Below, piece after piece: positions 38,644 through 46,965 of a stretch of DNA of 64,000 nucleotides; the first letter of the stretch is position 1, and the number at the start of each line of letters is the position of its first letter. Position numbers and translations under genes: made by a program. The notes under the pieces are model-generated. The model saw nothing but the letters and a program-made list of their open reading frames with translations. It did not search any database and was not told the origin of the DNA. The stretch lies in NCBI GenBank assembly GCA_002928735.1, contig PERL01000012.1, positions 1 to 64,000 of the forward strand. Direction: 5' to 3'. This stretch comes from Hyphomicrobium sp. GTDB taxonomy: Bacteria; Pseudomonadota; Alphaproteobacteria; Rhizobiales; Hyphomicrobiaceae.

Positions 38644-38657
38644 ATATTATCAATAGC

Positions 38658-38677
38658 AAAACGAGACGAGCCGTTTT
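38658..38677. promoter_or_regulatory. TetR-type operator candidate O2
   Basis: AAAACGAGACGAGCCGTTTT is the most symmetrical of the three, with AAAACG and CGTTTT as outer arms. It is spaced 34 bp from O1. Confidence 0.72.
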
Positions 38678-38804
38678 CAAATAATCGTGACCTTGGCGGG
38701 AAATGGCCTTCGCAGCCTTTAAATGATTGTTTCAGAACGCAATATATAGCGATGGGGATGTCTTGAGACGCAGCAGCCAAGTACGTGAAGCGTTGCACAA
38801 TTGT

Positions 38805-38824
38805 AGAACTAAACGATCCGTTTT
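38805..38824. promoter_or_regulatory. TetR-type operator candidate O3
   Basis: AGAACTAAACGATCCGTTTT shares 17 or more positions with O1 and lies 38 bp before the GTG start of the TetR gene, where a repressor would block its own promoter. Confidence 0.7.
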
Positions 38825-38861
38825 ATATAATTGGCAGACCACATCCGAATCGGAGAGCAGT

Positions 38862-39485
38862 GTGCCCAGCCATGAAACGGCCCCCGCAGAAAAACGCAGC
38901 CCCGGCCGCCCTCGCAGCGAAGAAACCCGCCAGGCCATTCTCGACGCGGCCGTAGCCCTCGTCGGCGAGCGCGATTACCGCGACGTATCAATTGACGCCA
39001 TCGCGGCGGCCGCCAAAGTCGGCAAGCAGTCCATCTATCGCTGGTGGGGCTCAAAAGCAGATCTTGTGCTTGATGCCTTTACGGAGCACTCCCTGAGCCG
39101 TATGCCCCCGCTTGTACCATCCTCGGATGCCTTCGCCGATCTCGAAGCTGATCTGCAGCGCTTTTTCGCCTTCATGCGCAACGAGCTTGTTGCAAAAGGT
39201 GTTCGCAGCCTGATTGCCGAAGCCCAGCTCGACGCAGAGTTTCGCGCTAACTTGTATGAAAGAGTGCATCACGTGCGATGCATCGCCTTGCGGCGCATTT
39301 TCGAACACGGCTACAAGCTTGGTCAGTTTCGAACCGATGTCGACGAAGATGCCCTGGCACACTTAATCCATGGCGCGTTCTGGTACCGATTTCTTTCAGG
39401 CACCGAGGACCCTTACGACGACGCATTTGCGCGCGAAGTCGTGCGGTTGCTTCGGCCGGGCATGGAAACTTCCCGACATTCATAG
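38862..39485 (+). CDS. TetR/AcrR family transcriptional regulator
   Basis: The 207-aa protein has an N-terminal TetR HTH domain: RPRSEETRQAILDAAVALVG, then DVSIDAIAAAAKVGKQSIYRWW (about 41-62). The rest is the helical ligand and dimer domain (C-terminal TetR_C-like, LAHLIHGAFWYRFLSG). The GTG at 38862 is chosen because CGGAGAG precedes it and the domain starts normally. Three operator-like sites upstream point to autorepression and control of the divergent repeat-protein gene. Inducer unknown. Confidence 0.9.
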   Translation: MPSHETAPAEKRSPGRPRSEETRQAILDAAVALVGERDYRDVSIDAIAAAAKVGKQSIYRWWGSKADLVLDAFTEHSLSRMPPLVPSSDAFADLEADLQRFFAFMRNELVAKGVRSLIAEAQLDAEFRANLYERVHHVRCIALRRIFEHGYKLGQFRTDVDEDALAHLIHGAFWYRFLSGTEDPYDDAFAREVVRLLRPGMETSRHS

Positions 39486-39554
39486 CCGCGGGCGACCTAC
39501 GCCGCAGCCCCCGCTCCACCCGGCGCCGACAACAATTCCCCGCGGCCCCACCGT

Positions 39555-39584
39555 TGTCATCCTCGGGCTCGTCCCGAGGATCCA
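39555..39584. repeat. Dispersed palindromic repeat, second locus
   Basis: The 30-bp unit is identical to 36447-36476 except for one base (ggatcca for ggaccca). It lies alone in the gap between the TetR gene and the ammonia-lyase gene. Confidence 0.75.
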
Positions 39585-39652
39585 TCTGTCCGCAAACGTG
39601 ATGTCATAAGTCGGCTGCGTGAGTCGCCGTCCAACAACCGTACGTGTCCGCC

Positions 39653-41824
39653 TTACGCAGCCGCGCCCGCGCTCCCCCGAGCCGACAACATCTTCTCCAG
39701 GCGATTCCCCGCGGCCTTGAACGTCAAGATCTCCCGCGCCCGCTCCGCAATTTGCGCACCCGCAGCCGCTGGCGGCAACCCGCCGCTGTAGATGTTCGAA
39801 ATAACCGAATACTCATATCGCGCATCCGCACCGGGCTCCGTGATGCGATAGGCTATGTACGCCGACAAACTCCGCGACGCGATGGCGTCCCCGCCCGGCC
39901 GCTCGCCAATGAGCGTGATGACCAGTTTCGGCGCCAGCGCGTCTCCGATGTCTTCGGCCAGCTTCACCCGCCCATAGGGCGCCAGGATCGGCCGCCCGAC
40001 GCCAAAACCGCTCTTCTCCAGCGCCGCTGTCAGCACCGGTAGCAAGTCGGGTATGTTGTGATGCACGGCCTCCGCACTCAAGCCGTCCGACACGACGATC
40101 TGCACATCCGTCGTCTCCGGCCGCAACTCCGCCCGTGCCGCAGCCGCAATACGCGCGCCCTTCTCCGGATTGTTCAGATGCGCCACCTTCGACTCCGCCG
40201 CCGTCGCAACCCGGCGGAACTCCATCCGGCCCAGATACTGCGGCTCGACCTCCGCATAGATTGCCTCGCGCGCCACCGCCAGATTGGCCTTCACCGCGCG
40301 CGACACATGATCGGCTGGACGCGGCCCCGCATTCTCCAACCCATACGCCGCCGGCACTTTCGCCATCAGGCGGGCGAACGTCTCTTCACTTTCGCAGAAG
40401 ATCCGCGGATTGCCCCAGTTCGGCCCGCGCTCGATCTCCCCGTCCTCGCCCTCTTGAAAAATCCCGCGCGAAACCGCCCACGCCAGATACTCCGGCGCCG
40501 GCCGCAGCCCATGCACCTCGCGCATCGTCTGATCGTCGTGCCCCGCCGTGTCGAAGTAGGCGAGCATGCGATCCACGCCGAGATAAACGTCCATGAAGTA
40601 ATTCGCGCCCGCCGCCGTAAGCAGTTCGGTCGCGATCTGTTGGCCTTCCATCGTGATTTCGGAATGCAGCGTGTAACAAGGCGCCATCCCCATCGGCAGG
40701 CCGATCAGCTTGCCCATGAAATGATCCTGCAAATTCGACACGATCATTTCGAAGTTCGTCCGGTGCGTCTCCGGCCCGATGAACCCCGTCACGTTGTTGA
40801 CCATGAACGGATCATAGCGCCGCGCGAGGCCATAGCAGAGCGCCTCCGTCGTCGTCATATCGATGCCGTTGTGCTTGCCGTAGGTGAGTTCGCTGCCCTG
40901 CCCCGTCTCGAAATACATGAACTGCCGTGCATCGCGCCCGAGCGGTCCCTTGTCCGCCATCATCCGGGTGGCCGCATCGAGCACATCAACGGTCACATCG
41001 AATTCTTCCGTGAGCGTCCGGTCCGTCCCCGCCAGCGACTGGAACATGATCTCCACCGGCGCGCCCCGCTCCAGACACGCCATCTGCGTCTTCACGTGGC
41101 TGAGAACGCAAATCTGCGTCGGCGCGCCGGTTTCCCGCCGCAGGCCATCCAAGTGCCGCAAGATTTTGTCGATGTTGTCGACCGTATCGATCGCCGGATT
41201 GAGACCGATGAGTGCGTCTCCCGCCCCCATCGACAGCCCCGTATAAACGAGCGCCGTCACCGCCGTCAGATCGTCAGTGGGATGGTTCGGCTGCAACCGC
41301 GACGATAGCGTGCCGGCGAGCCCCACCTCCGTCCGCGCCTTGCCGCTCCGCTTCAATTTCCGCGCGGCGTAGATGAGCTCATGCACATCCATCAACTTGG
41401 CGATGGCCGCCACCATCACACCCGTGAGCCCGCGCCCGATCCGCTTGGCCTCCGACGATTTCGCCTTCAACAAACGATCTTTCACCACCCCGCACGTCAG
41501 CGGCGCAAGCTCGGCAAACACGTCTCGATCAATGTCGTAGTTCACCCGCATCACGTCATCGACGCTGCCGTTGTCGGCGACCAGAGGCCGGTCATAGAGA
41601 TGCTGCATCGTCAGGCCGGAGAGGATGTTCCGCGCCGCTTCGCGCTCCACCTCATCCTTGGCGGCGAGCCACGCCAGCCGCTCGCCCGCCTTGTCAAAGT
41701 CGGCCGCCCCCAGGAGGTGCTTCAGCCCCCGAAACGCGTAAGCCCGGTCAAAGAGGGTGATCTTATACGTCTCGTCCGGCTGCGGCTCGGGAACCCAAAT
41801 TTCGGACAGCGGCGTGAGGATCAT
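39653..41824 (-). CDS. Single-chain ethanolamine ammonia-lyase (EutB-EutC fusion)
   Basis: The enzyme is expected to split ethanolamine to acetaldehyde and ammonia using adenosylcobalamin. In this 723-aa chain residues about 15-455 match the large subunit EutB (RLQPNHPTDD 176-185, LIGLNPAID, MYFETGQGSELTYG 303-316, FIGPE 348-352, LGVDRMLAYFDTAGHDD, LRPAPEYLAW). Residues about 520-710 match the small subunit EutC (SDGLSAEAV, LIGERPGGDA 638-647, SLSAYIAYR, SNIYSGGLPP). A linker of roughly 65 residues joins them. Normally these are two genes. Some EutB positions differ from the classical sequence, so the substrate may be ethanolamine or another amino alcohol. No shell or eutA genes lie nearby. 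GGAG precedes the ATG. Confidence 0.9.
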   Translation of the reverse strand: MILTPLSEIWVPEPQPDETYKITLFDRAYAFRGLKHLLGAADFDKAGERLAWLAAKDEVEREAARNILSGLTMQHLYDRPLVADNGSVDDVMRVNYDIDRDVFAELAPLTCGVVKDRLLKAKSSEAKRIGRGLTGVMVAAIAKLMDVHELIYAARKLKRSGKARTEVGLAGTLSSRLQPNHPTDDLTAVTALVYTGLSMGAGDALIGLNPAIDTVDNIDKILRHLDGLRRETGAPTQICVLSHVKTQMACLERGAPVEIMFQSLAGTDRTLTEEFDVTVDVLDAATRMMADKGPLGRDARQFMYFETGQGSELTYGKHNGIDMTTTEALCYGLARRYDPFMVNNVTGFIGPETHRTNFEMIVSNLQDHFMGKLIGLPMGMAPCYTLHSEITMEGQQIATELLTAAGANYFMDVYLGVDRMLAYFDTAGHDDQTMREVHGLRPAPEYLAWAVSRGIFQEGEDGEIERGPNWGNPRIFCESEETFARLMAKVPAAYGLENAGPRPADHVSRAVKANLAVAREAIYAEVEPQYLGRMEFRRVATAAESKVAHLNNPEKGARIAAAARAELRPETTDVQIVVSDGLSAEAVHHNIPDLLPVLTAALEKSGFGVGRPILAPYGRVKLAEDIGDALAPKLVITLIGERPGGDAIASRSLSAYIAYRITEPGADARYEYSVISNIYSGGLPPAAAGAQIAERAREILTFKAAGNRLEKMLSARGSAGAAA

Positions 41825-41915
41825 CAGGGTCGCTCCACGATGTCGGGAGCCCCAGTCTAACCCGGCCCGCAGAACCGGTCATGCCCAAACACAGCCCAGT
41901 CTGCCCGCTGTGCGG

Positions 41916-42098
41916 TCACCGTGGGCGCGGCACCAGCGCATAGGGCGCCAGAAAGACAACGATCATCGTCAATGGAATAAAAATGACCGGATGCGCGCCA
42001 CCGCCAGTGAACGTGCGCGAAACCACCGTTCCGGCCGCTCCACCCAGCGCCCAGCCAATGACGGCACTGCCCACCACACGCACGAGAAGATCAACCAT
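41916..42098 (-). CDS. Small membrane protein with two transmembrane segments
   Basis: From the ATG at 42098 (GGGGAGG ribosome site) the 60-aa product has AVIGWALGGAAGTVVS and VIFIPLTMIVVFLAPYALV as hydrophobic segments. No family is recognised. Confidence 0.65.
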   Translation of the reverse strand: MVDLLVRVVGSAVIGWALGGAAGTVVSRTFTGGGAHPVIFIPLTMIVVFLAPYALVPRPR

Positions 42099-42130
42099 GC
42101 CACCTCCCCGCGCGTGGTCCCACGTCGGGC

Positions 42131-42487
42131 CTACTTCACAACCTCGACAGGTCCATGGTCGTCGCAATGATCGCCGTGGGGATGATGAAGATGTCCATCG
42201 ACGAGATAGTCGACGTGATCTCCATGCGGCACAGCCTCATGCCCGCACCCCGGCCCATGCACGTGTCCGGGCGCATGCCCGGCGCACTGATGCTGCGGCG
42301 TGCAGACGTCCGGGTTCTTCGCCGAAACCTCGATGGCGTGCTCGTCCACGTGCCCAGTGTGCATGTGGTGCAGATGGCCATCATGGAGATAATCGACGTG
42401 ATCGCCATGCTTCACAGCCGTATGCCCACAGCCGGGCCCATGCTGGTGCGCGTGGTTCTCGTGATGCGGAAGTTTGCAGTCGCCCAT
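42131..42487 (-). CDS. Histidine-rich protein with a duplicated metal-binding motif
   Basis: The 118-aa cytoplasmic-looking protein is extremely rich in His. Two copies of HGPGCGHxAVxHGDHVDYL followed by xDGHLHH (about 16-41 and 77-102) are joined by a spacer with CTPQHQCAGHAPGHV. The many His and Cys could bind Zn, Ni, Cu or Co as a store or chaperone. There is no signal peptide. A partly related short family exists in rhizobia near metal genes, but no metal transporter is next to it here. Confidence 0.8.
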   Translation of the reverse strand: MGDCKLPHHENHAHQHGPGCGHTAVKHGDHVDYLHDGHLHHMHTGHVDEHAIEVSAKNPDVCTPQHQCAGHAPGHVHGPGCGHEAVPHGDHVDYLVDGHLHHPHGDHCDDHGPVEVVK

Positions 42488-42628
42488 AGCATGGCTCCAA
42501 GTCAGATTAGGCAAATCAAGACTAAGACTAGCGCAACTCCGCGTCACAATCAGCCCCCGATCACTCTTTTCGGATAAGGCCCTCCCGTGCCACGCTGCGA
42601 TCCGGAGAATCACGGAGGGAAAATCACC

Positions 42629-42883
42629 ATGGACTGGGGCGCGATTTTTCAGGACCCACAGCGCGTAGGATTGATGCTCTTGATCGCCGTCGGCGCGGCG
42701 ATGATCGGACGCGTGGTCTATAACATCTGGCCGAAGACCCAGAGCCCGGCCTTTTGGGGCTCCGCTGCCGCCTTCCTTGTTGTCGGCGCGCTGGCCTACA
42801 TGGGCATCCCCGAAGCCGGCATCGTCGTTTGGCTCTTCATCGGCCTTGCCGTCATTTTCGGTGCCGCTGCCCTCGTCCTCTGA
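42629..42883 (+). CDS. Small membrane protein with three hydrophobic segments
   Basis: The ATG at 42629 (GGAGGG ribosome site) gives 84 aa with VGLMLLIAVGAAMIGRVVYN, PAFWGSAAAFLVVGALAYMG and GIVVWLFIGLAVIFGAAALVL. No family is recognised. It precedes the pirin gene by about 86 bp. Confidence 0.7.
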   Translation: MDWGAIFQDPQRVGLMLLIAVGAAMIGRVVYNIWPKTQSPAFWGSAAAFLVVGALAYMGIPEAGIVVWLFIGLAVIFGAAALVL

Positions 42884-42969
42884 CGCCCGCAACTGCACAG
42901 TCCTCAGCCTTTTATCGCCGCGCCGCGCGTGGCAATCTCGTTCTCCAAACCACACACGAGGCGAGAACC

Positions 42970-43887
42970 ATGAGCTGGCTCCCCGACACAGATCCAAATC
43001 CCGGCGACACCAAGGCCTGCGATCTCATCGAGCAGGTCATCGTGCCCCGCGCCCGCGATCTTGGCGGCTTTGAAGTCCGCCGCGCGCTGCCAGCCGCCGG
43101 CAAACAAATGATCGGCCCCTTTATCTTCTTCGACCAGATGGGCCCGGCCGAATTCTTGATCGGCCAAGGTATCGACGTCCGTCCGCATCCCCACATCGGT
43201 CTTTCCACCGTCACCTACCTTTTCGACGGCGAAATCATGCACCGCGACAGCCTCGGCACCGAACTGGCGATCCGTCCCGGCGCTCTCAACCTCATGACCG
43301 CCGGCCGCGGCATCGTCCATTCCGAGCGCACCGCCCCCGAATTGAAAGCCACCGGCCCACGCCTGTTCGGCATCCAGGCCTGGGCGGCCTTGCCAAAATC
43401 CCACGAAGAGAACGCGCCCGCCTTCATCCACCACACCGAAGCTGAACTGCCGCGGATCATGGGCGAAGGCAAACGCGTCCGCCTGATCATGGGCTCGATG
43501 TACGGCGAGACCTCGCCCGCCCAATTCCCCCATGATTGCGTTTACGCCGAAGCCATCCTCGCACCCGGCGCCGTTCTCCCCCTCGATCCCGACTACGACG
43601 AGCGCGGCCTCTTCATCGTCTCCGGCGAAATCGACATCGCCGGTGAAACGTTCGGTCCCGGCCGCCTGCTGGTGTTCCGTCCCGGCGACCGCATCTCAAT
43701 CCTCGCGCTTACCCAATCCCGCTTGATGATCGTCGGCGGCGAACCCATGGACGGCCCGCGCCATATCTGGTGGAACTTCGTCTCTTCATCCAAGGAGCGC
43801 ATCGACCAAGCCAAGGAAGACTGGCGCCAAGGTCGCTTCGACACCGTCCCCGGCGACGCCGCCGAATTCATCCCGCTACCGGACTAA
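42970..43887 (+). CDS. Pirin family cupin protein
   Basis: The 305-aa protein has the pirin metal-binding motif HPHIGLSTVTYLFDGEIMHRD and GRGIVHSER in the N-terminal cupin and a second cupin with ERGLFIVSGEIDI. Pirins bind Fe and some act as quercetin dioxygenases or transcriptional cofactors. ATG at 42970 after GAGGCGAGAACC. A role in redox sensing or aromatic turnover is only inference. Confidence 0.93.
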   Translation: MSWLPDTDPNPGDTKACDLIEQVIVPRARDLGGFEVRRALPAAGKQMIGPFIFFDQMGPAEFLIGQGIDVRPHPHIGLSTVTYLFDGEIMHRDSLGTELAIRPGALNLMTAGRGIVHSERTAPELKATGPRLFGIQAWAALPKSHEENAPAFIHHTEAELPRIMGEGKRVRLIMGSMYGETSPAQFPHDCVYAEAILAPGAVLPLDPDYDERGLFIVSGEIDIAGETFGPGRLLVFRPGDRISILALTQSRLMIVGGEPMDGPRHIWWNFVSSSKERIDQAKEDWRQGRFDTVPGDAAEFIPLPD

Positions 43888-43924
43888 ATTGTCCATCAAC
43901 CCTTTTGACGAGGACACGCGCCCA

Positions 43925-44059
43925 ATGCTCTCCACGAGAATGATGACGGTCGCAGCAGCGCTCTGCGTGTTCGCCATGCTGGCCTATTTGTTTGTCTTTG
44001 CCGAAGCCGACGTGGCCGGCGTCGAGGCACAAGAAACACCGGCCGCCGGAGCACAGTAA
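43925..44059 (+). CDS. Short membrane-anchored peptide of 44 aa
   Basis: The frame from 43925 encodes MLSTRMMTVAAALCVFAMLA... with one hydrophobic segment and an acidic, Ala/Gly-rich tail. GAGGA lies 11 nt upstream. It sits between pirin and the GFA gene, 7 bp before the latter, so co-transcription is likely. Small size makes it uncertain. Confidence 0.5.
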   Translation: MLSTRMMTVAAALCVFAMLAYLFVFAEADVAGVEAQETPAAGAQ

Positions 44060-44066
44060 GCATCCG

Positions 44067-44447
44067 ATGATCTACCAGGGAAGTTGCCACTGCCGGGCGG
44101 TTACTTTCGAGGTCGAAGCGCCCGAAACCATCGTCGCGCAGGATTGCAACTGCTCGATCTGCGCCAAGGCCGGCTTTCTGCATCTGATCGTGCCAAAAGC
44201 AAAATTCCGCCTGCTCTCCGGCGAGCAACATCTCACGCGCTACACCTTCAACACCGGCGTCGCCCAGCACACGTTCTGCAAAACCTGCGGCATCAAACCG
44301 TTCTACGTTCCCCGCTCCAACCCCGACGGCATCGACGTCAATGTCCGCTGCCTCGAAACGCCCATCCCGTCCCTCGTCATCGAGACCTTCGACGGCCGCA
44401 ACTGGGAAGCCAACGCCGCCGCGCTCAGGCACCTGAGTAAGAGCTAG
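44067..44447 (+). CDS. GFA family (glutathione-dependent formaldehyde-activating-like) zinc protein
   Basis: The 126-aa protein has the GFA metal sites GSCHCRAV, CNCSICAKAG and FCKTCGIKPFYVPR, and so likely binds two zincs. Family members include the glutathione S-hydroxymethylation enzyme, but most GFA paralogues are of unknown use. Start at 44067, 7 bp after the short peptide gene. Confidence 0.9.
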   Translation: MIYQGSCHCRAVTFEVEAPETIVAQDCNCSICAKAGFLHLIVPKAKFRLLSGEQHLTRYTFNTGVAQHTFCKTCGIKPFYVPRSNPDGIDVNVRCLETPIPSLVIETFDGRNWEANAAALRHLSKS

Positions 44448-44514
44448 CCACGGCTCAAGGCAGATGCCGCAGCTGGCTGCCCCAAACGGATTGGCTCTCG
44501 TTCATCATGTCGTA

Positions 44515-45516
44515 TTACCGCTGGGTAAGGCGCATCACCATCTGCCCAGCGCCGTCGAACTCGCGCCCCCCGCTTTTCACCAGCGGCGTCTGGAACTCCT
44601 GCAGCACGATCCGCATCTCGCCTGGCATCGGCTTGAACTTGGCGAAGTCCTTCGGCGTCTCACCCGAAAAGCCCTCGAACCTTTCCACCGCCTTGACGTA
44701 GGCATCGAGCGCCGCGCCAAATCGCGCCACGTCGATCGTCGCATTCGACGGCTTCACGCCACCCATCAATTGATCAAATTTCTCGGCGAAATTATCAGGC
44801 CCAATCTCCGCCATCACCTGATCCATTTCGTCGGCATTCATCTGCTCGGGCTTCTCGCGCGGAAACGTATTCATCACGCGATGCAGCGCAGCCATCACGG
44901 CCGCCGTATGGAACGCCGCCGTACGCCCGTCCTTGGCTTCAAGCGCCGCCACCTCGAGCGCCTGCACCTCTGCGATATGCGCACGCAGCACCGGCATCAT
45001 CGCCTTGCGTTCGGCCAAGAATGCCGTGGCAAGCGGCACCATTTTCGGATGCAGCGTCTTCCCCAACTTCATCTTGTCCGCTTCATACCCATGCCGTTCA
45101 TAGTAGGCCGCCGCCTCGCTCATCACGGGTGCCAGCGCCTCATAGGCTGCGATATATTTGAGCATCGCCGCATCGATGGCCTCGGCCTTCGGCTCCAGCG
45201 CTGCCATATCGCGCGCTTCCTTGAGCAGCGGTTCCACATCGTAAAGCTCGTACATTCCGTAGCTGAGGTAACGCTCCTTCCCCGTCGGCCCGGTCTTCAT
45301 ATTGACCCAGCTCGCATAGCGATCCCAGGAGTCGACCGCCCGCTCCGTGTTCTTCGCCACCTCGATATAAAGATTGGCCTTCCCAATCGCCGGCTGCACA
45401 TCCTCAGCCCCAGCCGGCAGCGCGACCGCGCCGACTGCAAAAATCCAAACTGCCGTACTGCGCAACCCACACAGAAAACGCCGGCGGTTCCCCACCAAGA
45501 CATCGATCAGCCACAT
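44515..45516 (-). CDS. DUF3829-like secreted or lipoprotein-type protein
   Basis: From the ATG at 45516 (GAGGTGTC upstream) the protein has 333 aa. A hydrophobic segment (RSTAVWIFAVGAVALPAGA) acts as signal, then an all-helical domain follows (NLYIEVAKNTERAVDSW, YEALAPVMSEAAAYYERHGY, LHPKMVPLATAFLAERKAM, LDAYVKAVERFEGF), the pattern of DUF3829/YiiG proteins. Function unknown. Confidence 0.75.
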   Translation of the reverse strand: MWLIDVLVGNRRRFLCGLRSTAVWIFAVGAVALPAGAEDVQPAIGKANLYIEVAKNTERAVDSWDRYASWVNMKTGPTGKERYLSYGMYELYDVEPLLKEARDMAALEPKAEAIDAAMLKYIAAYEALAPVMSEAAAYYERHGYEADKMKLGKTLHPKMVPLATAFLAERKAMMPVLRAHIAEVQALEVAALEAKDGRTAAFHTAAVMAALHRVMNTFPREKPEQMNADEMDQVMAEIGPDNFAEKFDQLMGGVKPSNATIDVARFGAALDAYVKAVERFEGFSGETPKDFAKFKPMPGEMRIVLQEFQTPLVKSGGREFDGAGQMVMRLTQR

Positions 45517-45739
45517 GACGACACCTCTTTCATTGCCTGCAAAAGCGTTCCAAATTTCCGCCCGCGTCCGGAAATTAAGACAAACAGACCGGGCCTGCGA
45601 TCTCGTATGATCCATTTAGGTTACGATCCCGGCCACCGGCAGCGCTCCATTCACACGAGCGCTCCAACACCCTTGATCCCGCGCGGCGCACCCGTCACGA
45701 TGCGCCAACGGCAAGACAACGGAACCCACACGGCTCACC

Positions 45740-45934
45740 ATGAACCTCACCAATCAGGACGCCATGTTCGCCGGCACTCTCGGCGCAGCCATCGGCATCG
45801 TCTATACCGTAGGGAACACCGCTTGGTGGGGCGGCGGCACCTTGGCCGATGTTGTGCTGCTCGAAGTCCTGGCCGCCGCCTGCATCGGCGCCGTCGCTGG
45901 CATTCTGGCCTTCGTGATGCGTCAAAAGTTGTAA
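45740..45934 (+). CDS. Small membrane protein with two hydrophobic segments
   Basis: The 64-aa protein has FAGTLGAAIGIVYTVGN and VVLLEVLAAACIGAVAGILAF as hydrophobic stretches. It ends 10 bp before the next gene and is probably co-expressed with it. Not recognised. Confidence 0.62.
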   Translation: MNLTNQDAMFAGTLGAAIGIVYTVGNTAWWGGGTLADVVLLEVLAAACIGAVAGILAFVMRQKL

Positions 45935-45944
45935 AGCGGCCCCG

Positions 45945-46796
45945 ATGACCAAGCCCGATCTCTCCGGCCGCACGCCCACCGTCCAGCGCGCACCCGCCTT
46001 CCCCTGGCCGCGCTGGCGCCTCACGCCGGACCGCCGCAAGAAGCCGTTGGCACGCGACCCGCGCAACTCCGATGACGAAGACGGCGACGACGGCGGAATC
46101 GAAGCGGCGTCGACAGTCCCCCCCGCAACAGTGCCGCGCACGCGCACCCGCGTCCCCAGATCGCCGCCGCCCAGCGCGCCGCCGAACCCCGCACGCGAAA
46201 CCGATACCACCCGCCCCGCCGGGTCGCTCGGCGGCTGGCTCGCGCGCGAAAGCCTGGCCCTCCTCGGCATGGCCGGCGCAGCCCTCACCGTCTTTTCTCA
46301 GCTCGCCGCGATCATGCCCCTCTCGCGTCCGTTCATGGACATCCTCGGCTGGTGGCTCACGGTCAGTTCAAACTTCTGGCTCGACCGTTACGACGAGATC
46401 GGCTTCTACCCCCACTCGCATCTCCAAGCCGCCATCGCGCTGGCCGCCTTCCTCACCCTAATCGGCCTCGGCGCGCGCATCTCGGCGATCTGGACCGGCA
46501 CGGCACTCCAACGCCGCTGGGGCTTCCTCGACGGCATGACATGGCCGAGCCTCGCCATCATGGCCGTGCTCGCCATCGTGTTCCTTCTGGGCCACGATCC
46601 GAACGCGTCCTCCATCACCTCTGGCGGCGACGGCAGCAAGGAAACCATCAAATATCTCTTCGCAATCATCCTCACAGCCGGCTACGCGGCCGGCGACCAT
46701 CTCGGCCAGCGCGGCTTCCATATTCGCCTCTATCGCCTCGCCGTCCTGTTGATCATAGGCCTCGCACTCAACCAATGGCTGCTATCAAGCCCTTGA
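45945..46796 (+). CDS. Hypothetical polytopic membrane protein with a Pro/Arg-rich N-terminus
   Basis: The first 100 residues of this 283-aa protein are disordered and rich in Pro, Arg and Asp (RTRTRVPRSPPPSAPP). The rest holds about five hydrophobic segments (LALLGMAGAALTVFSQLA, AAIALAAFLTLIGLGARIS, SLAIMAVLAIVFLLGH, YLFAIILTAGYAAGD, LAVLLIIGLALNQWLL). It lies upstream of parE. No family is recognised. Confidence 0.65.
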   Translation: MTKPDLSGRTPTVQRAPAFPWPRWRLTPDRRKKPLARDPRNSDDEDGDDGGIEAASTVPPATVPRTRTRVPRSPPPSAPPNPARETDTTRPAGSLGGWLARESLALLGMAGAALTVFSQLAAIMPLSRPFMDILGWWLTVSSNFWLDRYDEIGFYPHSHLQAAIALAAFLTLIGLGARISAIWTGTALQRRWGFLDGMTWPSLAIMAVLAIVFLLGHDPNASSITSGGDGSKETIKYLFAIILTAGYAAGDHLGQRGFHIRLYRLAVLLIIGLALNQWLLSSP

Positions 46797-46965
46797 TTTA
46801 ATTGGCGTGGAGCATACCAAGCGACCCAGCTGTGTCCCTGACGCAGCTTGATTGCCAGCCCCATCCGTGCGACCTGACGCAACGACTGACACCACCAGAT
46901 TCGGGCCCGCGCGCCCTGTTCCGCGTCCGCCGCAGGACCGGACCTCGTCCCGAGGGGAGCCGCGC

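Larger units (their letters stand above)
38548..38861. promoter_or_regulatory. Regulatory region between the repeat-protein gene and the TetR gene
   Basis: The 314-bp divergent gap holds three 20-bp operator-like sites listed separately and is AT-rich near 38640-38700 and 38820-38830, where promoter elements for both genes are expected. No other gene was seen in it; the open frame from 38727 is in phase with the TetR gene but lacks a ribosome site. Confidence 0.6.

Noticed and set aside
38727-38861. N-terminal extension of the TetR regulator
   Set aside because: It would run through operator O3 and lacks a ribosome site; the GTG at 38862 has CGGAGAG upstream and gives a normal TetR start.
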